A stretch of DNA of 64,000 nucleotides. It comes from Ascarosepion bandense (taxonomy: Eukaryota; Mollusca; Cephalopoda; Sepiida; Sepiidae). Position numbers and translations under genes: made by a program. Below, piece by piece: positions 41,942 through 52,390 of this stretch (position 1 is the first letter of the stretch; every line of letters begins with the position of its first letter). A model generated the notes under the pieces. It saw nothing but the letters and a program-made list of their open reading frames with translations, had not been told where the DNA came from and did no database searches. The stretch is taken from positions 1,984,501-2,048,500 of the forward strand of contig JBBBDQ010001922.1 in assembly GCA_037127315.1 (NCBI GenBank). Direction: 5' to 3'.

Positions 41942-42424
41942 AGAATTGGTACTAGGCGTTAAAAATAGAATCGGTACTAAGCGTTAAAAATAGAATTAAC
42001 ACGATGTGTTAACAATAGAATTGGTACTAGGCGTTAAAAATAGAATCGGTACTAAGCGTTAAAAATAGAATTAATACGAGGTGTTAACAATAGAATTGGT
42101 ACTAGGCGTTAAAAATAAAATCGGTACTAAGCGTTAAAAATAGGATTAATACGCGGGGTTAGCAATAGAACTGGCACTGGGCGTTAAAAATAAAATTGAT
42201 TTGACGTGTTATAATGGAACCGGTACGAGGCGTTAAAAATAAAATTGCTATTAGGCGTTATGAATAGAATTGGTACTAGGCTTTAAAAATAGATCTGTAT
42301 GAGGCGTCGAGAAAAAGAATTGGTACAAAGTATTAAAAATAGAATTGCTCCTAGTTATTAAATATTGAATTGCTACTTGGTGTCGAATTAGAATGCGTAC
42401 CAAGCGTTAAAAAAAAATTGACTT

Positions 42425-42560
42425 TCTAAACGTCCCTTAGATGTGGTACGATACCGAATGTATAGAGTACCCAGTGAGAATCAAATTCACTACCCAATTG
42501 TAACAGGTTTTAGCGAGACACGCTTGCTAACCATTACACCACGTTGACGTGTCCCTATGA
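42425..42560 (-). mobile_element. SINE-C (tRNA-derived)
   Basis: Minus sense: AACGTGGTGTAATGGTTAGC, AAGCGTGTCTCGCT, GAATTTGATTCTCACTGGGT; A- and B-box spacing as in a tRNA. Interrupts the 25-bp array. Confidence 0.7.
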
Positions 42561-42660
42561 GTTAAAAATTAAATTGGTACTATGCGTTAAAATAGACTTG
42601 GCACTTGTTGATAAGAAGTAGCATTGATATTAGGCATTAAATATAGACTTGGTACGAGCC

Positions 42661-43439
42661 TTTAACTAATTCTTTAAATCAACGCTAGACAAAAATATTA
42701 TGATTATTTTATTACACTTATCGCACTACCTAAAATTCCATCCAATCTCTGAAAAGCCCCACAATTCGTCCCCTCTCAAAGGAGCACGTGTTTGTCTACG
42801 CAACTTGACACCTGCTTCTACTAGACACTTTCCCACTTATCTTAGACACAGGCGATGCACCGATAGGAGTGTTAACATGACACAAGTTGGCCGAAGAGTG
42901 AATATTTTATCACAGTATCTGCTACCCTCTAGCATGTGAACACTGTACTCGGGTCATTATCAGTACCGTTCGTCTGGATGTTTTAATTTTATTTTCCGTC
43001 CAGATAATAGTTAACTTACTCTTCGCAAAATTAAGAAAAAGAAAGATAAGCAGTTAAGGGGAGAGACAGAAAAAAAAACGTCGCTGTAAATAATTTTCTA
43101 TTTGGATGTGTGTGTCCCTTAGCCAGCTTCTAACTCTTAACATTCGCGCGCCTCTCACAGCAAGAAGCATAAGTAAAAAAAAAAAAAAAAAAAAAAGGAA
43201 CCCCCTTAAATGTTTAGAAGTACTTGAAATTTCGAAATGTTCTCCGAATGAGCAATTCATATCTTTAACCAGAAAATAAAATCTCTTGAGTGCCTGACAG
43301 GCGGATACGCAACAAAAAGAGTGCGGGCTGGATTGAAAGCCAAGGGTGAAAACAATATCTAATCGACAATTCAGGAAGCCGTAAAACAGAGACGTTGGCA
43401 AACGAACGATAACATCTTTTAAATGAAGACATCTATGTC
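42661..43439. other. no recognisable gene
   Basis: A 79-codon plus frame at 42700-42939 and a 115-codon minus frame at 43054-43401 (through a poly-A tract at 43176-43196) show no motif I can name. Confidence 0.45.
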
Positions 43440-43499
43440 GCGTGTGTTTGTGTGTTTTTCTCCCTGTATACTTTTATACCTATTTGTGTGTGTTTGAAT

Positions 43500-43960
43500 T
43501 TATATGTGTCTAAGTGTGTATCAATATCTGTGTGATACTTTTATACCTATGTGTGTGTGTGTTTGAATTTGTATGCGTCTTAGTGTGTATCAATGTCTGT
43601 GTGATACTTTTATACCTAGGTGTGCGTGTATTTGAATTTGCATGTGTCTTAGTTTGTATTAATGTCTGTGTGATACTTTTATACCTATGTGTGTGTGTTT
43701 GAATTTGTATGTGTCTAAGTGTGTATCAATGTCTGTGTGAGACTTTTATACCTATGTGTGTGTGTTTGAATTTGTATGTGTCTTAGTGTGTATCAATGTC
43801 TGTGTGATACTTTTATACCTATGTGTGTGTGTTTGAATTTGTATGTGTCTAAGTGGGCATCAATGTCTGTGTGATACTTTCATACCTATGTGTGTGTGTG
43901 TGTCTGTATTTGTATGTGTCAAAGTTTGTATCAATGTCTGTGCGACTATGTTCGTCTGTC
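43500..43960. repeat. about 68-bp minisatellite, TG-rich, about seven copies
   Basis: The phrase GATACTTTTATACCTATGTG, then GTGTTTGAATTTGTATGTGT and TATCAATGTCTGTGT, recurs at about 66-70-base steps. The open frame across it is a product of the repeat. Confidence 0.9.
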
Positions 43961-44124
43961 TATTTGTATTTTTGTGTAAACATATATACATAAAGGATAT
44001 AAGTGTACGTGTCTTTGTCACTGTGCGTCATCTGGTCTCTGTGTGTGTATCTATACATCTTACTATCTGTATGTGTGTTAGCAAGCGTTTGTGTGTGTAT
44101 GTGGGGTGGAGATTCAGTTCATCA

Positions 44125-44404
44125 TTTGTCAGTGAAGTGACATACGTAAAGCAAGCTTGGGCGATCATGTCTCTTTTCACTGGGCATAAGATTTTCCCGC
44201 ACTATGTTGCCATTACTTTCTGCAGTAGACTGGTTGCCAACCAATGCTATAAAACATAATCCGTTCTGTTATTTAACACATAGGTGGAGAGAAGAGACGG
44301 ATTAATACCTTTCGCAAAGATATTTGCGCGTAAGTGAATGCAACGAATTCAACTGGAATTCGAACTCGGCTCTCTGATATCCAGTGCGCCACAACGCACA
44401 TCAT
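44125..44404 (-). mobile_element. SINE-A
   Basis: Tail GTCAGTGAAGTGACATACG, internal deletion in the GAGACATGAC segment, then GACTGGTTGCCAACCAATGC and a tRNA-like head to 44404 (GGAATTCGAACTCGGC; CAGTGCGCCACAACGCACAT). Confidence 0.85.
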
Positions 44405-44439
44405 ATAACTAGACAAATTAACATGAACAGAATAGATGG

Positions 44440-44632
44440 CAATCAAGAAGAAAAAGAAGAAAAAGAAAAAAGAAAAAGATAAATCAAAGAAGAAGAAAAA
44501 GAAAAAGACGAAAAAGTAGAAGAAAAAAAATAAAAGGAGAAGAAAAAGAAAAAGAAGAATGAAAAGAAAAAAGAGGAAAAAGTAGAAAATAAAAGAAAAG
44601 AAGAATAAAATAAAGAAAAGAAAAAGAAAAGA
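44440..44632. repeat. A/G-only tract
   Basis: About 190 bases of AAGAAGAAAAAG-type sequence with very few pyrimidines. The Phe/Ser-rich frame on the minus strand is an artefact. Confidence 0.95.
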
Positions 44633-45098
44633 CTAATTCCCTTCACTCTTAGTTTTCAAAACTATTTATAATGTCCTGTGTCGAAATCTCTCTCAAGTGT
44701 TTCATGACGTTCTCATTGATCTCGCCCACGATCAGAAATCTCCCTTGCAACAACGATTTTATTTTAGGAAAAGTAAAAATTTACAGGAATACAATTTTGT
44801 ACTAGAGTTGTATTTACAATTTTGTATGATGCAGTGTTTTATGAATAAACCTTGCAGGGGAGACAAAGAACGGAGTGTTTGATTGCTAGCGCTGAGACGA
44901 AATAAATCAATTAAAATTAATAGGACAGAAATGCAGGTCAAACATTAAGAATAATCGATGAAACACTCTCTTTTGGTTCATAAGTGACTATATAGAAGAT
45001 GTTCCTTTCCGCTGTAGGTCACAACTATTTTCTGCGGTATACTTGTTGCCAACGAACCCATCATAAATTAAATCCTGCTAGATATAGACTAAATACTT
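44633..45098. other. no recognisable gene
   Basis: A 61-codon frame at 44697-44882 (MFHDVLIDLAHDQKSPLQQR...) is opposed by a minus frame; neither is assignable. Confidence 0.4.
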
Positions 45099-45710
45099 GA
45101 TGTGCGTTGTGGTACAGTGGCTATCGACTCGGAACGAAAATCGGGGAGTTCGAATTCCAGTTGAATACTTTCATTCACTTACGCACAAATACCCTTGGGA
45201 AAGGAATTATTCCGCCTTTGCCCTCCAGCTATGAGTTAAATGGCAGGACAGATCGGGTTCTATAGCCTTGGATAGCAACCAGTCTACCGCAGAAAGCAAT
45301 GGCAACCTACTGTGGAATAATCTTCTGCCCGGTCAGTCATGTCTGGAAAGAGACATGATCGCCCAAAACGTGTATCACGTATGGCACTTAACTGACTGAC
45401 TGAATATAATAGTTGGAAAAATAATTAAAACTTTTACTGGGCATAAAAGTGGAGGATCTGTTTTCTATTGTTATGAAGTAATAAACTGATCCCCCACTAA
45501 TTACTAAGTAATAATATAATACATCTCTTCTCCCTCTAGCTATAAGTCAAATAACAGGACAGATTGGGTTCTATAGCCTTGGCTGGCAACCGGTCTACTG
45601 CAGAAAGCAATGGCAACTTACTGTGGGAAAATCTTCTGCCCAGTCAGTCATGTCTCATTCTAGACATGATCGCCCAAGCGTGTATAACGTATGGCACTTA
45701 AGTGACTGAC
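45099..45710 (+). mobile_element. dimeric SINE-A with intact palindromic linker
   Basis: Head GATGTGCGTTGTGGTACAGT ... GAGTTCGAATTCC, first body to 45412, linker hairpin 45446-45500 (CATAAAAGTGGAGGATCTGT / AACTGATCCCCCACT), bridge ATAATACATCTCTTCTCCCT, second headless body 45535-45710 with the usual tail. Confidence 0.9.
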
Positions 45711-46054
45711 TTGATTGGGGTGCTAGCACCTTACATCTTTTCAATTTATTTAATTACAGAGTAGTTCTCCTTTCTTATTTACAAAATCTTTCTATACGAG
45801 TGGGCCTGTGTCGTCAAAAATGTATTTATATCGGAAAAAGTATTTTTACCGAAATATCGTCTAAATTGACGGTAACATATACAGAGATGTATCTACTGTT
45901 AAGTATTGTGCATTAATATATAAGAAAAAAAATCCAAACCAATATGTTTATATATATAACGACCATTATTATAATAGAGAGGATATATATATATATATAG
46001 TCATCCGCAGACAGATCTGTTTCGCTGTATCACAGCTTATCAGTACGGTTAGAC
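45711..46054. other. no recognisable gene
   Basis: AT-rich, (TA)n at 45982-45999. Confidence 0.45.
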
Positions 46055-46150
46055 ATCCGATTGCTTTTGAACCAGGATTGAAACCTTGAAACCCATTTGA
46101 ATTGGCATCAGTCGGCGATTCTACCTCTGAGCTATGGGTGCTCGGTAGAA
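46055..46150 (-). repeat. tRNA-like sequence (SINE head or tRNA pseudogene)
   Basis: Minus sense: CCCATAGCTCAGAGGTAGAA (close to the canonical A box TAGCTCAGNGGTAGA), then TTCAAGGTTTCAATCCTGG (B box). The region between is longer than a normal tRNA and has a partial anticodon arm, so a retroposed copy is likelier than a gene. Confidence 0.6.
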
Positions 46151-46467
46151 GGAGGCAGACTTTTATTGTAAGATGTATCATACGCCCGTAGCCAGAGTGC
46201 TTTAATTCATTACTGAATGAGCTATATATATTCTTCACTATTCGACGACATAATTATTGCAAATAATAATAAAAATATAACATTGTTAAAGCGCAACCAC
46301 GCGACAAGAGCTTTCATAACTGGTAGTAAAGTTTAATAATTGATAGTAAAGAAAATGAACTGAGCCACTCTTGCCTCGCTATTGTCTCACTTTATGCATG
46401 AGCGTAACAAAAGGGAAATATTTATAAAAATAAATACACAACTGCCTTTATTATAATAGGGAGGATA

Positions 46468-46651
46468 AGCTTCAAAATTCAGTTTACAACGAAAAAAAAC
46501 TTTTTTGGTATCGATACCAGGAAATGATAATTTGACTTACATCCATTCATTTTTCTTTCAGTCTACGGTTTCCAAAGAGTCTGAGCTCCAGGAACATGGA
46601 TTAGTTTTAAAGCTTTCATTACACCCGAGCAACGCCGGGCTATACTGCTAG
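46468..46651 (+). mobile_element. Helentron-like element H5, 3' part
   Basis: From TTCAAAATTCAGTTTACAAC through GATACCAGGAAATGATAAT to the hairpin CCCGAGCAACGCCGGG, eight bases, CTAG (46648-46651). Internal deletion removes the GCTTTAACTGGAAACAAC segment. Confidence 0.8.
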
Positions 46652-47035
46652 TAGACAGACAGATAGAAACAGACTAGGATAGATTGACAGATAGACAGAC
46701 AGATAGAAACAGACTAGGCTAGATAGACAGATAGACAGACAGATAGAAACAGACTAGGATAGATTGACAGATAGAAAGACAGATAGAAACAGACTAGGAT
46801 AGATAGACAGATAGAAAGACAGATAGAAACAGACTAGGATAGATAGACAGATAGACAGATAGACAGACAGATAGAAACAGACTAGGATAGATTGACAGAT
46901 AGACAGACAGATAGAAACAGACTAGGATAGAGAGACAGATAGACAGACAGATAGAAACAGACTAGGATAGATTGGCAGATAGAATGACAGATAGAAACAG
47001 ACTAAGATAGATAGATAGATAGATAGATAGATATA
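46652..47035. repeat. 40-bp minisatellite at the Helentron terminus
   Basis: AGATAGAAACAGACTAGGAT recurs at 46661, 46701, 46741, 46781 and 46821, then 46869 (48-base step), 46909 and onward. The array starts the base after CTAG and passes into (GATA)n at 47010-47033. Confidence 0.95.
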
Positions 47036-47300
47036 TTTTTCTTTAATCATTTCGCCCCAAACAAGATAATAAAGTCACTAAGATACACGATGCTTTAATA
47101 AAAGTGAAAGGATGATAGAGGACAATAAAACAAAAGGCTTTCAAAGATTACAATTGATTGACATTGCATTTCATTTTTTGAAGATCGTACTTAAAAGGAA
47201 GTCGCGAAGCTCGATTCGCACAAGAAATGAACATGTTTCTTTATTTTTATTAATCAAGTCACCCCAAACAGCGGTTCACACGACTAAGATAGAACAGGGC
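47035..47300 (-). repeat. LINE 3' UTR scraps
   Basis: Two minus-strand termini, 47040-47210 (TTAATCATTTCGCCCCAAAC) and 47240-47300 (ATTAATCAAGTCACCCCAAA), belong to the same LINE group as LINE-J, diverged and without coding sequence. Confidence 0.6.
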
Positions 47301-47557
47301 TATTGTGATGGAAAGAATTTAGATGAACTCATGAAACAGAAACTTTCCGTTTAAAAATCTCAATCTTAAACAAGAAAACAAGGGGTAACGTCTAAGAATG
47401 AGTTAGAACCGGATGATTTTTGGTAGACGGAAATAGACAGTCTGAACATAGAAATGAACGCTTCCGAGAGACTAGCATTTTTCTGCTGTACTGCCATGTC
47501 CAGAATAGACGGGCCTGGTCTGCTATTTAAATATAGATTTTTCAAACCTGCTCACTG

Positions 47558-47558
<1 letters not shown>

Positions 47559-47629
<71 letters not shown>

Positions 47630-47778
47630 TTACACACACAAATACTGTTACACAAACACACAGTTACACACACACACACACACACACTGTTACACACACA
47701 CACTGTTACACACACACACTGTTACACACACACATATACACACACACACTGTTACACACACTGTTACACACACACACG
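47559..47778. repeat. (AC)n microsatellite with CTGTTA interruptions
   Basis: A pure run of about 66 bases, then short AC runs separated by ACTGTTACAC. The Thr/His-rich frame over it is an artefact. Confidence 0.95.
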
Positions 47779-47784
47779 CTTACT

Positions 47785-48330
47785 TTTTGTAATCGTTGTC
47801 ACCCTATGCAAGGAAGTCAAGCCATTAACCCACAAGAGGATACTGAGTGTGAAAGAATTATAAACAGAAACATTATTAATCAGGAGGAAGAGAAAGGAGT
47901 AATCGGGAGGAGAGAGCAGATGCAGACTGACATTGCATTTAAATTTTCGCAAATTAAAAACCCTGGCTGGAAAGCATCGAGCCGAAACCATGTCGGCATT
48001 TCAAAAGAAAGTTGATGAGATCTTGACGCCAGTCTCGTACTCCGCTTAAATTAAAAATGTCTGCATACCATTAGGAGGAGCTCACCCGAACAATTACCAT
48101 GAAAGTATTTATAGAAAAGACACAGGGAGGCAACCTTGTGGTGGTGGATATGAGACTAAAGTCGATCCGTCAGATCAATACCAATAATATTGCCGATTCC
48201 TCTTTTGATTTTTTATCAAAGAGCTCAAAGTAAATAGCAGTAGAATCGAACCATATATGGTAGGAATATTCTAAGCATGGTCTTCTAGCATGGTCTAAGC
48301 ATGGTATGATAGATTCTGGCGAGAAAAACT
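47785..48330 (-). pseudogene. diverged LINE-J-related 3' fragment
   Basis: Terminus GTAATCGTTGTCACCCTATG (plus orientation) at 47788, a long 3' UTR, then degraded codons whose plus-strand form includes TGAAAGTATTTATAGAAAAG and ACACAGGGAGGCAA, the complement of the LCLFYKYFHG block. Many stops. Confidence 0.65.
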
Positions 48331-48375
48331 CTCTCGAACGAATAAGTGAACCAACTTTCTTTATTTTACAGTATT

Positions 48376-48457
48376 TTCGTTATTCGGACCATTGTCCTCA
48401 TCTTTGTTACCATTTGTACAAATGGCAACAGAGATGAGGACAATAGTCCGAATAACG
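48376..48457. repeat. near-perfect hairpin of repeat-D tails
   Basis: CGTTATTCGGACCATTGTCC then TCATCTTTGTTACCATTTGT is followed at once by its reverse complement, ACAAATGGCAACAGAGATGA then GGACAATAGTCCGAATAACG. Stem about 40 bp, essentially no loop, two or three mismatches. Confidence 0.9.
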
Positions 48458-48769
48458 TAAATATTACCTCATTTCTTTGTTTTATTTATCATTTTTTACA
48501 AATTTCTTTATTTATTCCAACCTGTTAATTCATTCCAACCATATAACCGTCATTTTTGCTCCGAAAACAAATTAAATTAATTTTCTAACCTGCATTTTTA
48601 TTCCAAAGTTTCCTTAGAGGATTTTAGAAAATAACTTGATATCGAGCCTAATAGCAGCCTTAGGCGGCTTTTAAGCATGAAATAAAAGAACAAAACAAAA
48701 GAATACAAGTAAATAAACACGTAAAAGAACCAAGGAACAAATAAGTCTGTCAAATGACAACACACACTT

Positions 48770-49012
48770 ACCTTTGTCTTCTTTTTCTTCTACTCCTTCT
48801 TCTTCTGCTTTTCTTAGTTCTTCTTCTTTTTCTTCTTCTTTTTCTTGTTATTTTCTCCTACTCCTTCTTCATTTTCTCCTATTCCTTCTCGTTCTTCTTC
48901 TTCTTCTCGTTCTTTTTCGTTTTCTCCTACTCCTTCTCGTTCTTCTTCTTCTTCTTCTTGTCGTTCTTCTTCTTTTTCTCGTTCTTCTTCTACTCTTCCT
49001 CTTCTTCTTCTT
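48770..49012. repeat. (CTT)n pyrimidine tract
   Basis: About 240 bases of CTT/CTTTTT repeats with the phrase TTCTCCTACTCCTTCTCG repeated. All three plus frames are open because of composition; none is a gene. Confidence 0.9.
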
Positions 49013-49149
49013 TGTGCTGTGTCTACAATTTTCTTATCTTTGCAGCTGTAAATTTTGTCTTTTCACTATCTTTTCTCCTAGACCCTGTTCTGCCAATTGT
49101 CTACAAAAGCACGTTGGCTAGGCTATGCGTTGCTTTCCTCTGCGCCTAT

Positions 49150-49410
49150 TGCCTTACAGCCACACCACGTTGAAACGTCACTTTTCCTACAGTCACCGAA
49201 GTTAAGTTCCATCAAGCCTGGTCAGTACCTAGATAGGTAACTACTTGGGAAAACCAGAATGTAAGATCAGATGTGCGGGTGGTGAAATGGATAATGGCTG
49301 AGAAATGTAATTCAGAGAGCCGAGTTCCAATTCCCGTTGGTTTCTTTACATTCATTTACACACAAATACTGTTGGAAAAGCTATGAATCAACCTTTTCTC
49401 CCCTAGCAAT
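49150..49410 (+). mobile_element. 5S rRNA-tRNA hybrid SINE, copy 3
   Basis: 49150-49258 is 5S-like (CCTTACAGCCACACCACGTT, CAGTCACCGAAGTTAAGTTC, AAGCCTGGTCAGTACCTAGA, ACTACTTGGGAAAACCAGA). After a 10-base spacer comes the tRNA-like head 49270-49336 (GATGTGCGGGTGGTGAAATG, CCGAGTTCCAATTCCCG), then TTCATTTACACACAAATACT and the start of the SINE-A body. Confidence 0.8.
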
Positions 49411-49521
49411 TAGTAATTAATTAATAAGGTTTGTATCGCTAAATCATTATTATCTCTAAGTAAGAAAAATATTACATTGAAGCTTTACACATCTAGACGT
49501 TTTTAGCTAACCTTTCTAATC

Positions 49522-49522
49522 C

Positions 49523-49561
<39 letters not shown>
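49522..49561. repeat. (AT)n microsatellite
   Basis: About 38 bases of alternating AT. Confidence 0.95.
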
Positions 49562-49568
<7 letters not shown>

Positions 49569-49880
49569 CATATCACCCCGAGCAAGGGGATAACGCCACT
49601 GATGTGCAGGGGGCTAGGTAAAAGTGAAAAGATTGGAAAAGAGAACACCGGAAACCACATCCTAAACAGGGAGCAAGGGATGAGCTTCTTCACCTGTTCA
49701 ATAGACGTGGGTGGAGTGCGAAGAGGCCGATAGTTTAGTCTTCTTCTCCAATTTAAAAAAAAGAAAAAAGAAAAAGGAGTGAAAAGATTGGAAAAGAGAA
49801 AACCGGAAACCACATCCTAAACAGGAAACAAGGGATGAGCCTTTTCACTTGTTCAATAGACGTGGGTGGAGTGTGCGCCC
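49562..49880 (-). repeat. LINE tail with two 146-bp-type units
   Basis: Terminus TTAATCATATCACCCCGAGC (plus) at 49562, then two copies of a unit containing GGAAACCACATCCTAAACAG and CAATAGACGTGGGTGGAGTG. The same unit is tandem at 59400-59985 and occurs in plus orientation at 56170-56530. Confidence 0.85.
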
Positions 49881-49997
49881 GACTATTTACAAAAATCATT
49901 AGCTAGGAAGTTATGTGTTACCTGTTTCCCTCTTGTATTCCATATATTCTGTACTTACTATACTCTCTTTCTTCGTTATAGGCCATAGAAGTTTACA

Positions 49998-50324
49998 TCT
50001 AAACTTATTTATAAATGGAACTTTGTCTGTGTGTGTACGTGTGTGTGTGTCTGTGTGTGTGTGTATCCGTTACATATAGACTCCGAAACGGCTGAACAGA
50101 TTTTCTTGAAAATTTACACAGTTGTACGATAAGCGTCTGCGAGTGCTCTTAGCTAGGTTTTGTGTCGAGGTACCCTCGATAAATATCGAAAATCGATAAT
50201 CGAAGAAATCGGGTTATAGAAAGAATGGTCCGATTTTAATCAAATTTGATACACTCATAGACAAAGACATAAACGATATTCAGAAGTTTCAAGGTTGCAG
50301 TTCTTACAATAGTGTAGAAAATTG

Positions 50325-50369
<45 letters not shown>

Positions 50370-50741
50370 GCAAGATGTTTGTGTGTGTCTGTTTATCTGC
50401 CTGTATGTTTGTATTTTTTTCAGTCCTTTTATTTTAGTTTTGGGTCTAAGTAGGTATAATTGTAGTTCTTAGTCTCAGCCATGATACCATTTACTCAGAG
50501 GGCTTATTTAGCCTTCAAAATTCAGTTTACGACGAAAAAGATTTATTTGATATCGATACCAGGAAATCAAAATTTGACTAACATTCATTCATTTTTCTTT
50601 CAATCTACTGTTTCGCTTTAACTGGAAACAACTATTGCTTTTTAGTCTTTCGTGCCAATGTCCAAAGAGTCTGAACTCCAGGACCATGGATTAGTTTTAA
50701 AGCTTCCATTACACCCGAGAAACACCAGGCTATGCTGCTAG
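49998..50741 (+). mobile_element. Helentron-like element H6, full length
   Basis: TCTAAACTTATTTATAAATG at the 5' end, (AT)n core at 50329-50365, AAGGCAAGATGTTTGTGTG, and 3' CCCGAGAAACACCAGG, CTAG at 50738-50741. Same order as H4; about 744 bases. Confidence 0.8.
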
Positions 50742-50751
50742 TTTATTTATA

Positions 50752-50957
50752 AATTTACCATTTGTCTGTGCTTTGAATACTGTTGTCATATTTCTTTTGG
50801 TGCTCCTGCAATTCATCTCGAGGTTCTCAACCAATTCCAAAGAAGGATCTGCAATGTAATTGATCTTGACTTTGCATCTCGACTTCAGTCACTTTCTCAC
50901 CGACGTGGCATGGCGTCCGTCTGTCTTTTCTGCAAATATCTTCATGGTAACTCCTCT
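50752..50957 (+). pseudogene. LINE-J fragment, 5' piece of an interrupted copy
   Basis: Plus sense: LTICLCFEYCCHISFGAPAI-like (diverged), FQRRICNVIDLDFASRLQSL, SHRRGMASVCLFCKYLHG. It breaks at 50957 and seems to continue at 51770. Confidence 0.75.
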
Positions 50958-51106
50958 GACAAGGGTCCTGGGTATGACGATAAACTGCATCCGGCAGCAA
51001 GGCCTCTGATTGGGGGTCGTGAGGACCATGGAACTACCTCTTAATTGCTGTTGTTCCCAGATCCACCCTGACTCGGATTGTTAGAGTACCAGCTATGGGC
51101 AAGTAG
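50958..51106 (-). repeat. variant-body SINE (as at 1-125)
   Basis: Minus sense: AACAACAGCAATTAAGAGGT and GCTGCCGGATGCAGTTTATC, matching 1-125. Confidence 0.7.
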
Positions 51107-51769
51107 TTAACTCCCAAACTGGGGTCAAAAGACTCTGAAAATATAAAAATAGACTTTTATAGAAAAATATACATTATGAAGGAAAAATGTAACCAACAAC
51201 ACATTTTTAAAGGAAAAAAATTATTACCGGCAATACATTTTTGATAAAAATGGGCCATACATATTTAACTCAATTATATCTCTTTTGAAAAGAAAATCAA
51301 CTAAATTGTATACCATGTACAACCACACTCACAATTAAACATATTCTAACCAAATGCATTTATTTTGCACTATCAAAAAATAACTTCTAGAAAGAAAGAA
51401 ACATTAAAGATCTATTTGAAAAAACGAAACCTCAAATCATACCCCAAGAAAATTGGTCTCTATCAAAAAACATTAAAAACAAACATATTACATATATTTC
51501 AACTAAAGCAAAATGCATGATTTACAACGATTATAAATACAAACTTTAAATTGAATACTACCTCTATAAAACCTTCCGAATTATACATCTTCAGCATAAT
51601 ATAACCACAAATCAAGTTACCGTAAAAGCAAATTTAAATTTAACTCAGTATAACCCCGTGTTCAAAAAAACTGGTTTGAAAATATAATACTGGCCTTATA
51701 TAACCTTTTTGAAGTTGATAGGCCATTAAACAAAACAAACTGGCGGGCTTTTTCTCTCGTACCCCCACT
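51107..51769. other. AT-rich insert inside a LINE, origin unknown
   Basis: Anonymous AT-rich DNA. With the SINE at 50958-51106 it separates two collinear LINE-J pieces. No motif recognised. Confidence 0.5.
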
Positions 51770-52092
51770 CCACTTAAATTTAAGCGTGCTACTAGATTGA
51801 TATCAAAGTCCCACACGTTTACCGTCGAAATAGTTCAAAATAATCGCCTTTTCTTCTCCATCAGATTTTCTCGCAATTCCCACCGGTGGAACTCCCTTCC
51901 GTTTACTTGTTTCCCTGATAGCTACATATAATTTAAATGCAATGTCAACTGCCATCTTCTATCTTACTGAATCCCATTCTTCTTTTATCCTTTCTTCACG
52001 AATCGCTGTATCCATTCTTTTCTCTCACTGCAGTCACCTGTAAACTGGTAGTGGTTCTGCATTGCTAGGGGTAAAATGATTTTAGAAAAAAA
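51770..52092 (+). pseudogene. LINE-J fragment, 3' piece of the interrupted copy
   Basis: Plus sense: FKRATRLISKSHTFTVEIVQ, NNRLFFSIRFSRNSHRWNSL, PFTCFPDSYI, then 3' UTR to TTGCTAGGGGTAAAATGATT at 52082. It resumes roughly where the 50752-50957 piece stops. Confidence 0.75.
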
Positions 52093-52179
52093 GCAATTAA
52101 GAGGTAGTTCCATGCCCACACGATAATTATAAATGTAAATAACCATTTTGTTTCCATTTTCTCTAAGTTTCCCGTTATT

Positions 52180-52390
52180 CACATTTTTAATTCATAGTAC
52201 TCACAGCATCCATCTGAGGAACCACATTTCTGTTGTCTTACGTCTCGTCTTCCTCTGTGAAGACATTGTTCAACATTGTCATATATTTCTTTATTTTTAA
52301 CGAGATTTTCCTGTCTATCCGTATTTGGCTAAGGTTCTGGAAGGTCTGGTTTTTGCATTATTGCTTTTACTCATTTCAGAAATGAAATAC
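52180..52390 (-). pseudogene. RTE-like LINE scrap
   Basis: GAGGAACCACATTTCTGTTG, TCTTCCTCTGTGAAGACATT and TTTCCTGTCTATCCG resemble the minus-strand block repeated at 12341-12500. Heavily decayed. Confidence 0.55.

Larger units (their letters stand above)
41340..42660. repeat. 25-bp minisatellite with 75-bp higher-order form
   Basis: Unit GAATTGGTACTAGGCGTTAA + AAATA, with variants GAATCGGTACTAAGCGTTAA and GAATTAATACGAGGTGTTAA. In 41950-42170 the three variants alternate, making a 75-bp repeat. Edges are more diverged. Interrupted by SINE-A at 41644-41941 and SINE-C at 42425-42560. Nothing protein-like. Confidence 0.9.

Noticed and set aside
43054..43401. 115-codon minus frame as a gene
   Set aside because: It runs through a poly-A tract (poly-Phe) and has no motif.
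43514..44259. Cys/Val-rich frames of 62 and 138 codons
   Set aside because: They follow the 68-bp TG-rich minisatellite; the peptide period matches the DNA period.
44443..44646. 67-codon Phe/Ser frame on the minus strand
   Set aside because: Product of an A/G-only tract.
46055..46150. A functional tRNA gene on the minus strand
   Set aside because: The A box is good, but the spacing between boxes is too long and no acceptor stem pairs. Kept only as a tRNA-like repeat.
47454..47792. 112-codon Thr/His-rich open frame
   Set aside because: It is the translation of an (AC)n microsatellite.
48754..49173. Open frames of 139, 115 and 68 codons rich in Phe, Leu and Ser
   Set aside because: They are overlapping readings of a (CTT)n tract.
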